23,632 bases of DNA from Azolla pinnata (taxonomy: Eukaryota > Streptophyta > Polypodiopsida > Salviniales > Salviniaceae): the NCBI GenBank assembly GCA_037176905.1, contig JBBBWG010008925.1, positions 1 to 23,632 on the forward strand, read 5' to 3'. Shown here piece after piece: positions 1 through 10,523 of the stretch. The position numbers and the translations under genes are program-made. Position 1 is the first letter of the stretch. Each line of letters opens with the position of its first letter. Below the pieces are notes generated by a model. It saw only the letters and a list, made by a program, of their open reading frames with translations. It ran no database searches and was not told the DNA's origin.

Positions 1-302
1 ATAAGCCATGGCATGCATACATGCATGCAGGAGGCATACATGGCCATGGCAAGGCATGGCAAGTGGCCATGTGCATGGTCAAGGGTGGGCATGCTTAGAC
101 ATGTGGCCGGCCATGGCCATGCATGCATGGCCATAGTGTGAGCTTGGGGGGAGGGCTATATAAGAGCCCTACTGGCTGGGAGGAGAGGACACAGCACAAC
201 ACCCATTCCTGAGAGCAAGTTGAAGCTAGGACGAGGGCGCTCCTGGCGGTAGCTAACAACGATCAACGGTGGCTAGGAGGGCGAAGAAATTACGGGCGTG
301 AC
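1..302 (+). mobile_element. LTR-like promoter segment, family uncertain (fossil)
   Basis: The first 130 bases are packed with GCATGC, CATGCATG and GGCCATGGC palindromes. A TATA box follows at 157-163, then a purine-rich GGGAGGAGAGGACACAGCACA stretch near 178-200. This order (short repeats, TATA, GA-rich start region) is usual for the U3/R part of plant LTR retrotransposons. A GTGACA at 297-302 could be the 3' end of a plus-strand LTR. Read on the other strand, the same place looks like a purine tract followed by an LTR start TGTCACGCC, so the orientation is not settled. The partner LTR is not in the window. It is a fragment. Confidence 0.35.
157..163 (+). promoter_or_regulatory. TATA box TATATAA
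   Basis: TATATAA lies in GGGCTATATAAGAGCCC, itself a near palindrome. A start site 25-32 bases downstream would fall in the GGGAGGAGAGGACAC stretch. It fits an LTR promoter reading rightward, but there is no direct sign that it is active. Confidence 0.4.
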
Positions 303-699
303 ACTCCTCTATCGTGGTGGTTCTGTTATTGCTCGCGCCTACGGGTGCCGAGTCCCGATCGAGTTTACCCCTTTCTTCCCTCTTTTCGCTTTGTTCCTTT
401 GTTGCACGCGCCGTTATTTCGTCGTTTTTCTTCTCAAGGGCATCGACTCCTTCATTGGACGCCGAGTTGCAGTTGCGCTTACGGTAGTGCACCTTAATGT
501 GCTGCCAATTGTATACACTGCTGAGGTTGTTGCGATAGTCTGGTATCAACACATCGACCGATTCACCGAGTCTTTGAGCCGTCTTTTCAGGTGCTCGCAA
601 GCTACGCCTTCCAATTGGTCGATGTCGCGCTGCTCGCACTTCTGATCTGCTTGCTCGAAGGTGCGACCGCCGGGGCCTTATTTTCGGAGAGGCATCCAA
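253..699 (-). mobile_element. Possible retrotransposon leader/gag-like remnant
   Basis: A 148-codon open frame runs leftward from a possible LTR end near 707. The start of the open stretch, near CACATTGGATGCC, loosely resembles the primer-binding-site neighbourhood of plant Gypsy elements of the Tat type (known form CATTGGCGCC). The sequence is rich in charged residues and gives no clear domain match by eye. I treat it as leader or gag debris of the minus-strand LTR element, not as a host gene. It could equally be a chance open frame. Confidence 0.25.
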
Positions 700-704
700 T
701 GTGA

Positions 705-1105
705 AAAATGCTTAGGATACTCAGGATAAGCGGAAATAACAGAGTTGAATAAAGAAACCGAAGCTAAGGATTTGTGTGACAGCTTGTTCGGATAGAGTAG
801 AGATAAAGGTGGGATAACTAATACAGAGCTGATAGGTTTTGAACCAATAACCTCACAATAGCCAGAAACAATAGCTAAGAATCATATAGAACATTGACAT
901 CAAAGAAAAGCTGATATTGGATAGTATTTTCTTTGAGTTCCCTCCTCACGATGATTCTTCACCCAAGAAAAAGATGATTTCAGCTTACAACTCGACCTTG
1001 TTTATATAGGTCGACCCATGCATTGGTTGCATGCACTCGCCCTTCATGCATGGGGGTAACAGGGGCATGTGTGCCACTTGGCACATATGCCATTATTTTA
1101 TATAA
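705..1105 (-). mobile_element. Minus-strand LTR-like segment (fossil, family uncertain)
   Basis: Read leftward, this stretch shows CATGCATG-rich DNA (1018-1056), a TATATAAA box (1001-1008), and about 300 bases without coding sign, ending close to the possible primer-binding site near 690-706. That layout matches U3-TATA-R-U5 of a plant LTR. A Gypsy (Tat-like) origin is suggested only by the weak primer-site likeness. A copia RT fossil lies just upstream on the same strand, so this could instead be that element's LTR after a deletion. The ends are not defined. Confidence 0.35.
1001..1008 (-). promoter_or_regulatory. TATA box TATATAAA, reading leftward
   Basis: CCTATATAAACAAGG is read on the minus strand. 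RY-type CATGCA motifs lie just upstream on that strand, at about 1018-1056. It is the likely core promoter of the LTR-like segment. Confidence 0.4.
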
Positions 1106-1229
1106 AAATAAAAACAATAGAAAATATTATAAATCTAGCAGACATTGTTTCTTAAAAATTCGTATTATGTACTTTAGTGGTAAAATTACAACCTCGTAAG
1201 TATAAGGGGTAAGGATCAAATCCCACCCA

Positions 1230-1750
1230 ACATACAGTTTAGTATGCTATCCTTCGATACCTCAAGAAGTATTGTACCGACCATCCGATATATTTTCACA
1301 TTGTGTGCTGAAAGCATCACAACAACGCTTCGGCTTCGATTGCAGTTACAGAATCGCCCCTATATTCCGCCTCGGTGCTTGACAGAGCCAGCGTTGGCTA
1401 CTTCTTGCTATTGCAAGAGGAGGATCGCTTTTTCGGATGACCCCGATGCCGAGAAAGTATTGCAATTCACCCCGGTCCTTCATCTCGAATTTGTCAGAGA
1501 GCATCATTCATCTTCTTCTTCTTCTGTAATATTGCAGCCAAGTCTGTTTTGCCGATTACAAGGTCGCCCACATACGTAATGTAATGATGCGGAGCACATT
1601 CGACGTCATTCCGGATGTTCACCTCGGTCGCATTAGGAACGAATATCTGCCCGAGATTACAGATATACAAATTCTGGGTCGAGGAATTCGCTAGGTCCAT
1701 TTCCAAGCAGCACAATCAGTGGGTTTCCTGCTTAACAGCCAAAATGCGTG
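1230..1750 (-). mobile_element. Ty1/copia reverse-transcriptase remnant (fossil)
   Basis: Translations of the minus strand recall successive blocks of plant copia reverse transcriptase. They are the KQ..R.WY.KMD-type block near 1690-1730, a DPNLYI-type block near 1650, the region around the YVDD catalytic motif near 1570-1595, the KDLGEL..FLGI-type block near 1430-1470, and a YRRMVGSLLY-type block near 1270-1290. The order is correct for copia on the minus strand. The copy is short, old and broken in several places. No integrase or RNase H part was recognised. The adjoining LINE begins at about 1795. Confidence 0.55.
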
Positions 1751-1794
1751 GATCTGGTACGAGCCGGAATTTCATTTTCGAGATGGCAACATAA

Positions 1795-2240
1795 TTTCAA
1801 TGTTGATGAAGCTATAACAGAATCAAGGATTCAGGATGTTGGCGATAGCTGCCCACTGTCCAAAGTTGCAATCAGAGTAGCTTCCTCTTGTTGAAGAGAT
1901 GGGAGAGCTGATAAGAGCATTGTGCTAAGGAGGAAAATAGACATATGGCTAACAAATTAAAGTCAACTTTTGGTATCCCATCAGTGAGGGTACTGGTTAT
2001 ATGATTCAGCTAACCTACCAACTCGGATTGGATTACCTTGTAAAGATGGCTGCCTAACCAGTGCTACAACTGCAACCAAATGGAGCATTTTGCAAGGAAC
2101 TGCCCCTTGGAGGTTGGGCCTGAAGAAAGGGAAGAGGAGAAGGAGATTTGCAAAGGCAAAACAAGATTAGAGTTGATGAAGAAGGCTGGGTTCAGTCCGC
2201 ATCCAAGGAAGACAAAGGGAAAAAAAGGAGCTGGAAAATA
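1795..2240 (+). pseudogene. LINE ORF1 remnant with CCHC zinc knuckle
   Basis: The clearest part is at 2047-2110, where the frame reads WLPNQCYNCNQMEHFARNC, a perfect CX2CX4HX4C zinc knuckle. Plant L1 ORF1 proteins carry such a knuckle at the C-terminal end, where it binds the element's RNA. Just upstream, around 2010-2045, the residues NLPTRIGLPC lie in another frame, so there is a frameshift at about 2046. Downstream the frame is rich in Glu and Lys, as in the tail of ORF1, and stops at about 2240. The N-terminal RNA-binding fold is only faintly visible or absent. Confidence 0.65.
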
Positions 2241-2419
2241 ACGAGAAATTTGAGAAAGATGGAATACCAATGTCAAACGCATTTCAAGCACTCTCCCCAG
2301 AATTCAATCTGAAGGAGATGTATGTGGAATTTCCGAAAACAATCCAGACCTGCAATGAAAAAGCAGAAAGTCCCACATCTGCAACAAATTTCCTCATGGG
2401 AAAGGATATGTTTAAAGTT

Positions 2420-5400
2420 GCAAATTGAAGACGCCTGGAATTCTCCTTGTTTCTATAGAAGAGAGCACTTTTCAAGATCAAATAGAAGAAACCAAGGTAC
2501 AAACTTGGCTCGTCTAGATCGTTTTTACATTAGAAAAGAACTAGAAATCAAAGGTGGGACAATAGGAATCCTAACAGGAACGATCTTCTTGGATCATGCT
2601 CTCGTACTATTAGATAGAATTAAAGGTCCGGAAACGTGTAAGACAGAAAGTAGTCAGATCCAAAATTTCAGACATCTTCTTCACCAATGACAAATGGAAA
2701 GAAGAGATCAAATCAATTTGGATGAACTCAACTGCAAGATGGGCTAAAAAAATTGTCAACGACTTACAAACTGTAAGTGAGTTCTTTCAACAGAAGGTGA
2801 AGGAAAGGAAACTACTCTATCAAGAACAAGAATCAGCATTAATGAGAGGTTTAAAATCCCTACAACAACTGGAGGAGTGAGAACCATATAACACAGATCT
2901 GATCGAGCAACTGGAGAAAGCTAGACGTAGTGTGGAAATAATGGAAGACAAGAAAAACATCCTTGTCTTTTCATAAGAAAATAGCTTGGTGGATACAAAT
3001 GGGATGAACAAAGAATTTTTCTCAGTTTGTGGACCAAAAATGCATGCCACATCAGTAATACCACTGAAGAGAGATGATGGCAGCATTGTGACGGATGGAG
3101 GAGAGGCATGCAAGATAGCAACCTCATTTTATCAAGATTTGATCGAATACACGACACAAGAAAAAACTTAAACCAATTATGTCAAAGGAGAGTAACACAA
3201 ATCTTTGCGAGCCCTTCACAAAGTCAGAATTATCAAGTGCACTATATAATTTAGTTGACAGAAGTTGCCCAGGGATAGATGGACTAAAAACCAATGTTTT
3301 TCAGACACTATTGGTACGTAATAGGCGATGATTTGCTAAAGGCCTTGAAACAAATAATTGACAGCAGGCATATGCCCACGGAGATGAATGGAGGATTGAT
3401 CTTCTAAATTCCCAAAGGAGAAGGTGCATCGATGGATATAAGGAAGTAGATACCAATAACACTCCTCAACACAATCTATAAATTATATGCTAAAGTACTT
3501 GTCCGCAGAATCCAACATCTACTAAATGGATTGATTCACCATTTTCAAACTAGTTGTATAAGCGAAAGGAATAAATTCGATAATAGACAAGAGGGCTAAG
3601 GAGGATTTAGCAGTGATTCTGCTAGACTTCGAGAAACCGTATGATCGAGTGGATTGGAGGTTCATGCAAGGAATTCTAGAATGTATGGGCTGCAGTGAAA
3701 AGTGGATTAGAGGGATTTTTGTGCTATATACAACTGCATGCAATAGACGTTTGGTGGGTGGAGAAATCGTCCAGCAATGAAAATCTCACAATTTGTCTGG
3801 CAAGGCTACCCGTTAGCAATGTATTTGTTTCTGTTTTTGGCAGAATCGCTTCACATGTTTTTTTATAGTCAAGAAATATGGGTTTAAAAGGTTTGACATT
3901 GCCTAATATAAAGGGTTCAATTTTGGACGTGACATTTGTGGATGACACAAGCTTGTACCTAGAAGGCGCATTGGAGAAATTGGTAGCATCAGAGAAGCGA
4001 TTAACATCTTTTGTAGTGGTTCAAGTGACGTGATTAATTGGCATAAGTCATATGCTTTTGGGGTAAGTGAATCCCCACAACCCACATGGTCGCCCTCACC
4101 AGAATTCAGATGGATAAAAAGAGGAGAAACAGTGAGATATCTAGCATGCCAAATAGGTATGGACCTCTCTCCGGAAGCAATTTTCAATCCACTATTTCTG
4201 AATTTCAGAAAAAAGTTACTTTTTTGGAATCAGTCCAAGTTGTCACTTGTAGGGAAGATGATTATAGTCAACTAGGTTCTTTTATCCTCGATTTGGATTA
4301 TTGCATCTGAGTGGCTTTTCTCTAGATCATGTATATTGACCAAGATTAAGAGATTAATACGGAACTTCTTATGGTCTGGTGATTCAGATCATGATGCTAG
4401 GGAAAAGGTGGCGTGGAGCACAATAATTCTGCCTAAATCAAAAGGTGGATTGGGAGTGTTGGTTCCCCTACAGGAGGAGTTTGTTACCAGTGATAGGACC
4501 ATGGAAGGAATTCCTTAAATCGAGATCACTAGCTTATGCCCCGAAAGTGGGTGGAAAATGGCAACCAGCAGTAAGATGGTTATTCAACATGGAGCTGAAA
4601 TCACAACTTACAAATTCCTGGGAAGATTGATTCATAAATGGAATGTTTAGAGATTGGGATGAGACAAAAGCAGGTCTTGTGCAACGGAAATGCAAGGAGA
4701 AGGAAAAGCGAAGAAGGCAACCACTAATATGGAATTCTAACTTCGTAGACTGCAATGATTCTATGTTTAGTTGTAGGGCCAAAGTCAATTGGACTGCACT
4801 AGATCAAGGATTAGCAACATTCGAGGGCTCTTGGACAACATTCTATAATCAACCCAAAAAAGACCAGCTTAGACATCTCAAAGGTATTAGAGAGGGGGAA
4901 AAAGTATGTTGAAAGGAACATGGAGGAAAGGGACAACATGGAACAATAATAAACAGAGATGATGGACAACAATAGAGGAGGCAGGGAGGATAATATTACA
5001 AGCACGCAACAACATAGGAGATTACATGGTGTTTGCTTATGACGAAGAAGGTAGATTGGAGAAAATAAGACCCGAGAACAGAGTTTACAACAGTGGATGG
5101 AAATTGGTAAGGCTAGTCAACTATGTAGAAGATAATTGGCACATTGATATGGATCCCTCAAAACTCATTGTGGATTGTAGAAGCTGGATTTACGACAACA
5201 AAACCTCTCCTGAAGCTGCCATGGATCTGGGAGAATATCTATGGAAAGATCCCATTAAGATAGGAAGATCGATACAATTTTTTCACTATTCGACCAAGCT
5301 AGGAAGAAACATTTTAGCAAAGAACAAGGAAGCCAAAATTGCAGTTGCACAACATTGGCAGGCACAATGTATATCAGAAACAGTTTTAGAGATCTTTTGG

Positions 5401-6270
5401 AAGAAACTATGGTCAAGACAAATTGCAAGGAAGATTTGCTTGTTACAATGGCTCTTGGCACATATAACAGTCGTAGTGGGAGAATGGTTAGAGAAGATGG
5501 GAAAGCTGACAACATGCCCTAGATGCAGTTTTCGTACAAAATCGTTATTTCACTATTTTTGGGACTGTCCAGGAATTGTACAAATCTAGAAAAGAATATT
5601 GAGACTCTTGGTATCACAAAGGAAGAATCACACTATTTCGTGGGGAGCAGCTGCTTGGACATCGATGACTAAAGAAGCAAGTAATTATGAGTCCAACATG
5701 GCACAAATCAAATGGACGATTGTTGGAGGGAAAATTAGTTCCACCCAACTAGCTGATGCAAAATGGGGAAAGGAATCACCTCAAGAAATTGCATTGGGAT
5801 TTGATTAGCAGCACCACGTTGTGGTATATATGGACAACATGATGCAAGAAGATTTTTGATGGATACTCAGAGTCACCGGAGGAAACAATACAACAAATTT
5901 GGATAGAAGTGTGTCATACTCTCAAAGGACGGTTTGAGAGAATTCCTGCGGATTCAAACTCGGGGATGATACGGAGATTAATGTTTATAAAGGATCGGGA
6001 AGCTTTGAATATTTTTCCTAGAAATCTGTTGAATCTCAAGTGGAACTTTGAAGCCCCAAAATGGATCTTTCCAGTAGAACAAGTGGTACGACCCATGTAA
6101 CGAAGGAATGGAAGAGGATAAACGATGTAATAGAAGAAATTCACGCAAATTGCAGGCCGAGATGTTTGATGTCTGTTATAGGTTTTATTTTTGGAAAGCA
6201 TTTTCAGAGATTCCAAATAGAAATTGAAGAAACAACTCTTAACAAAGAGGAATGCTCGTGGAGGATTTAG
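2420..6270 (+). pseudogene. LINE ORF2 remnant: endonuclease C-term, reverse transcriptase, zf-RVT
   Basis: Endonuclease: an IEDAWN..CFYRREHF segment followed by NLARLDRFYI (about 2500-2535) and a DHALVLL block (about 2597-2620). Reverse transcriptase: EFFSVCGPKM (about 3013), CPGIDGL (about 3266-3286), ITLLNTIYKLYAKVLVRRI (about 3450-3510), LLDFEKPYDRVDW with motif A (3619-3657), QGYPLAMYLFLFLAESL, motif B (about 3799-3850), and FVDDTSLYL with the catalytic Asp pair, motif C (3934-3960). Then come KLSLVGKMIIVN (about 4240-4275) and FLWSGD (about 4365). The last long open stretch (5026-5589) carries CPRCSF..KSLFHYFWDCP, a zf-RVT-type zinc-binding segment. Motif A has Pro where Ala is usual (FEKAYD). 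Many stops and frame changes interrupt the frame, so the copy cannot move itself. Confidence 0.85.
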
Positions 6271-6290
6271 TTGGAGGAAGTATCACACTC

Positions 6291-8043
6291 GAGAATCTAA
6301 GTATCACACTTTGTTACAATGTCTGGTATTGATCACATTAGAATGTACTTTCCACATATCCGCATCTAAACCCAATGCTTATACATTCCTCTAACAACCC
6401 CAATATACACTCTCAAATATTGCGACATTCATCAATAAAATCCTTGAAGATCAAGAGTCACTCTTAACAACCAACTATATCGCGTAAAATGTTTGCTTTT
6501 TATCTTATAGGTCAGATTTGATAGTCAAAGATGATAATCAAATCTATTGTCCATCTTCATTCCAATTGTTGTTAAGACAAAGCCATTCGCAATTATCTTT
6601 AGGTTGTAACATGATGGAAAGTTTTAGAAATGCTAAGTACTTTAGTACTAAAATAAAATTTGGTAGTTATAATTCTTGGTCTCCACCCAACTCAATTGTC
6701 AATGATGCATTTTGAGATGAAATGATTGGAAAGGTTGTATGCCATTTTTAAAACTTTCTTTAATTTGATCATTACAAACAAAACCATGGAAAGAAATTGA
6801 GGGACCAACGTTTTCTTTCGGTAACAGTGCTAATTGCCAAGATGGCTTTCTCGTGTTTTAGGATGTTTGATGCTCATATTGTTTTGATGAACTCTTGTAC
6901 GCTTGCTATAATGTAATGGCAGTCCATGTTCTAACCATTCATGAGAGGCCACATCATCCATAGATCATCTTCATCGTTATTCCCAGTTCGTGATGAAAAT
7001 GCAAGTACTTCACAACCGTGACAAGAGCATATAGATATGCAACTTCAAAATCTTCATTGAACAAACACCACATGTCTAGCAAAATGCTACACTAACTTCT
7101 CAGGTGTTTCCTACTTTAATACTAGTAGCAAAACACTTGTATGTCAGATCAAGCAGGCAAAATTGTTACTTGACCGCATCCAGATGGATACCTCTTTAGG
7201 TAGTTGAATAAAATACTCATATGATGAATTAAACAGATGGTTTTGATACAAAATATAAAGTTATTATACTAGTTAAACTAACAACGTACTTCTATGTCTA
7301 CAAATATGCAATCGACAAGAACAGTATAGAGATGAAATTGTAGAGTTTACCTCCACATTCATTGGCAAAACCCTTCAAAGTCATTCTTTGCATTCTCGAA
7401 TCGATCTATATCTTTCCACCCATTAGCACGATTAGTCACATTCACAATTTGGTTCTTTCATTTACAGCCATTGCGATTAACTTTTCCAGATTGTTATGGA
7501 TCCACAGAAAATGAAATATTAGACATCACACGTGAAAAAAACCATAAAAAGTGATGATGTGCCTTATTTCATCACATAACTGACCAGTTTACTTTTTGTT
7601 TCCCCCATGTAACTAGTATTCCAGATTGTTATAGATCCACAGCAGATGAAATATTAGACATCTAAAAAATGATGATGTGCCTTATTTCATCAGATAACTG
7701 ACCAGTTTGCTTTTGGTTTCCCCCATATAACTAGTACTTCTTCCAAAAGCGTTTTCAAGGAAGCTGTATGTGGTATTTCAATGAGATAGGCTTGGATCAA
7801 TTTCCAAAGCAACACAATCCATTCAGTGGGGTGTGTGCTTGGAACATTCATGAAAGTAAGCACTCAGCATCTACAACGATGGCCCGTTATTACTGTCACT
7901 GTTTGAAATTTCAGTAATTTGATTTACATCTGTAAGTTTCCACCCATAATACAAGTGAAGGTTGAAAAAACCTTGAAAGAATGAGACTATATATTAGAAC
8001 ATGATCAGGATATCTTATTAAATTGATTTGTTAGATTCACCAG
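6291..8043. other. Non-coding intergenic stretch
   Basis: This is AT-rich sequence without a convincing gene on either strand. The only open frame of note (6518-6715, plus) is 65 codons long and shows no recognisable motif. A short direct repeat AGTATCACACT occurs at about 6279 and 6301, just after the LINE tail. The one clear structure is the tandem duplication at 7486-7740. The 3' untranslated region of the MORN gene must lie at the right edge: an AATAAG on the minus strand near 8018 is a possible polyadenylation signal. Confidence 0.6.
7486..7740. repeat. Two-copy tandem duplication (about 135 + 120 bp)
   Basis: Copy 1 (7486-7620) and copy 2 (7621-7740) both begin CCAGATTGTTAT and share GATGATGTGCCTTATTTCATCA, GACCAGTTT and TTTCCCCCATRTAACTAGTA blocks. 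Copy 2 lacks about 14 bases in the middle. They differ at scattered bases, so the duplication is not recent. No gene or element was recognised in it. Confidence 0.85.
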
Positions 8044-10498
8044 CTAGCTATCATCAGCTACAGTATCTGGCTTAAGAATTTCCAAAATAGGGAGATCATT
8101 TTGGGTTTTATCAGGTAGCTTTTTGTATGTGCCACAAATTGCTTTATCGTCACGCCAAAGGCCCTCGTATATGGAGCATCCATCTCTATAGAAGAGGATA
8201 CCCTTGCCCTCTCTCTTGTCGTTTGCAAACATACCCTCGAAGTGATCACCATTAACTGATATGCACATTGCGGAGATGAAAAGGTCATTTTTCCTCAACA
8301 GTAACAATCATAATAAAAACACTCCTCATAATTGAAGTTCAAGATAAGGCTTCATTCAAAGGGAATTATCACTAGTACTCATGTAGCTTCACACATGTGC
8401 TTTTAACAAATTTAAACTAAATAAATATATGTTAGCATGCCCATTGATGTTAACTAGAAAATGTTCTCAGTCAGGCCAAAATCTCTTCATTACTCTAAAT
8501 TTAGAAAACACATATTACTTTTTATTTTGAGTTACACATTAAGCCATTTTGAAACCACTCTTATATACCATTATATTTTTTCAATGACGTATACCATTAT
8601 ATACCATATATCTCTTTCTCTCCCACGACTATGAAACTTCCATAACCGGCGCAAAACATGAACCCACACAGAAATGATTCTAGTGAAGTAGCTAGAGACA
8701 ATGATAATCTCAAGACTAGCATGTGATAGGATGAGGGAATAGGTCTATGCATTGCTAGAAATGTAGCAAGAATGAGAATACATCAGAATTATGTAAATTT
8801 TCCACAGTGAATAAGTGAAGCTTCTACATTTAGTTAGCTATACAGTATCCATTGGTGCATGATAACCCTAGAGTTCCATACAGCCCCATACTAAAACCTA
8901 CATGGGTTCCTTCATCAAGTGCTAAATTTCTGGATTGAAATCATGCTCTTAGGAGGATAATGGAATCTTTAAACTTGTTGTCTTTATGGTGTGATTGCCT
9001 TTGAAAACAGGTGACTTTCTCAAGGGAGCCTCTTCTCAACACTCCTTGTTGGATCCAAACACCACGTGGATCAAATTCGAGAAAGTTCATAGCCTGGAGG
9101 ATACTTAAATATGCAGATCTCAGAGGGGATGATCAGTCTGGCCATATATATGAATTCGTTTGGTTATTAATGAGCATTGTTGCTCATGGTGGTGTACTCA
9201 AAACACATTCAAACCACATCATTCCTGCTAAAGACAAAATATGTATGTATATTCATGGTTACAATCCATTCTAGAGGTGCTCATTGATTTATCTAGGTCT
9301 TAGCTGATTTCTAGAGGTGGCTACATAAGAACGCGCATCTAGGCATACTTTCATCTTTAACTAACTGGTTATGGGAAAAAACATATTTCAAAATCCCGAT
9401 GATGGGAGGGCGTTTGTTAGGAAACATATTTGGCAGAAAACTAAATACACATTCATGTGGCAAACAGTAGTCGTATTCAGCATATTACATACCCAGATAT
9501 AGAGTACCACTTCCTTCACGCTTGTCATTCAACCAGTGTCCGACATAGACTTCAAATGCATTGAACTGATTCAACCAATATGTCTGCTTTCCAAAGCCTG
9601 ATCGTTTGCCTTCTTTGAATTCCCCTTCATATGTCTCATCTCTCTCACCGTAAAATATGCCCTTCCCCTACAACAATCGAAGAAAAAAAGTGAAGGTTTT
9701 TAAAGCAGAAGATGATGTGACTTATATCAACTATTCAGCAAGGGTAATGTATAAAAATAAAGCTCCCTCTAGGAGGATATAAATTCTTCCACTCACGTGC
9801 CATTTCCCTGATTTCCAGGTGCCTCTATACATTGCATTATATCTCCCTTCTTTAGCAACCCAAAAGGTACCTTGCCCTTCTTTCTTATCATTTTGCCATT
9901 CCCCCTCATATCTATTTCCATCCCTATATACATGTATTCCACTACCTGCAGAAAACGCATAACATGCAAGTATGTCTTTAGAATTTAATCAGAGGGTAAC
10001 ATATTGAAATGGCCACATGATTCGATTCTTGCAAGAATTTAAAATCTACGGTTAATGGTTTGAGGCTTCTTTGTGCACATTTATGACTTAATGACTTTCC
10101 ATTTGTACACACATGTGTCTCAATTATGTTTGACGTTCTATAAAATTGAGCAATTATTGTCATTTTGAACGTATATCTAGCTTCTTTAAACATTCAGTAT
10201 CGACATTGGGTCTCCAGATGTATATCGAATGGGACAGGTATGCCACAGTAGGGTTACAATGTAAAATTACTTTTACAATCTATCACTCCATGACAGGTTT
10301 CTGTAAGAATGTTATGCTACATTCTATATTACCATTCTTTTTGTTTTGGTTCCAATAACCACGATATTGATCTCCGGTTATCCAATAAACGTTATGGCGG
10401 AATCCTTCTTTGTTTGATAGACGATCATGGATTTTCCAATATTGCTCAATTCCAAGATCATGATCTTTTTTAAGGCTTGAAGGTTCAAGACTTGTCAT
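8044..10498 (-). CDS. MORN3: MORN repeat protein, MORN3-like, four coding exons
   Basis: The exons on the minus strand are 10333-10498 (ATG start MTSLEPSS), 9797-9945, 9493-9667 and 8044-8255 (stop TAG). The introns are 387, 129 and 1237 bp, all GT-AG, with donors GTAATA, GTGAGT and GTATGT. Phases match throughout, giving 702 nt and 233 residues. The protein holds about seven MORN units (Y-E-G-x-W/F....K.G.G), starting at residues 45, 68, 95, 118, 146, 169 and 193. Animal MORN3 is about 240 aa and has the same plan: an N-terminal W..D......G.R..VY..GD.Y.G.W block, and after the last MORN unit a W.D..A.CGT block and a PI.E...L.P tail. Both are present here (WRDDKAICGTY, then LPILEILKP). From animal work MORN3 is a sperm/cilium-associated scaffold protein; a role in motile sperm of this plant is inference. 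A longer start at 10573 is open in frame, but the preferred ATG follows a possible splice acceptor at 10524, so the first coding exon may begin with 5' UTR. Confidence 0.85.
8256..9492 (-). other. Large intron 3 of the MORN gene
   Basis: This is a 1237-bp AT-rich intron bounded by GTATGT (donor end at 9492) and TGCATATCAG (acceptor end at 8256). The open frame at 9011-9274 on the other strand has no motif and no splice or codon sign of being real. Short TATACCATTATAT repeats lie near 8570-8605. No transposon ends were recognised. Confidence 0.7.
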
Positions 10499-10523
10499 AT
10501 TGGCTGATGGAAATATTTTGAGA

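Larger units (their letters stand above)
1795..6290 (+). mobile_element. L1-type plant LINE, 5'-incomplete and decayed
   Basis: This is a non-LTR retrotransposon copy of about 4.5 kb. In order it shows the end of ORF1 with a CCHC zinc knuckle (2047-2110), the C-terminal part of the apurinic-type endonuclease (about 2425-2620), the reverse transcriptase (about 2990-4320) and the C-terminal zf-RVT domain (about 5385-5590), with a tail to about 6270. L1 clade elements of plants have this layout. Several stop codons and frame changes break both ORFs. About 400 bases separate the zinc knuckle from the endonuclease C-terminal part, so the ORF1-ORF2 junction and the endonuclease N-terminal half are missing. 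I see no poly(A) tail and no clear target-site duplication, so both ends are uncertain. Confidence 0.85.

Noticed and set aside
298-645. Plus-strand 115-codon open frame with a hydrophobic start
   Set aside because: It lies opposite another open frame in retrotransposon debris and has no recognised domain. The hydrophobic run is a T-rich sequence effect.
9011-9274. Plus-strand 87-codon open frame inside the MORN intron
   Set aside because: No motif, no repeat homology seen and AT-rich intron-like composition; it is antisense to a well-supported gene.
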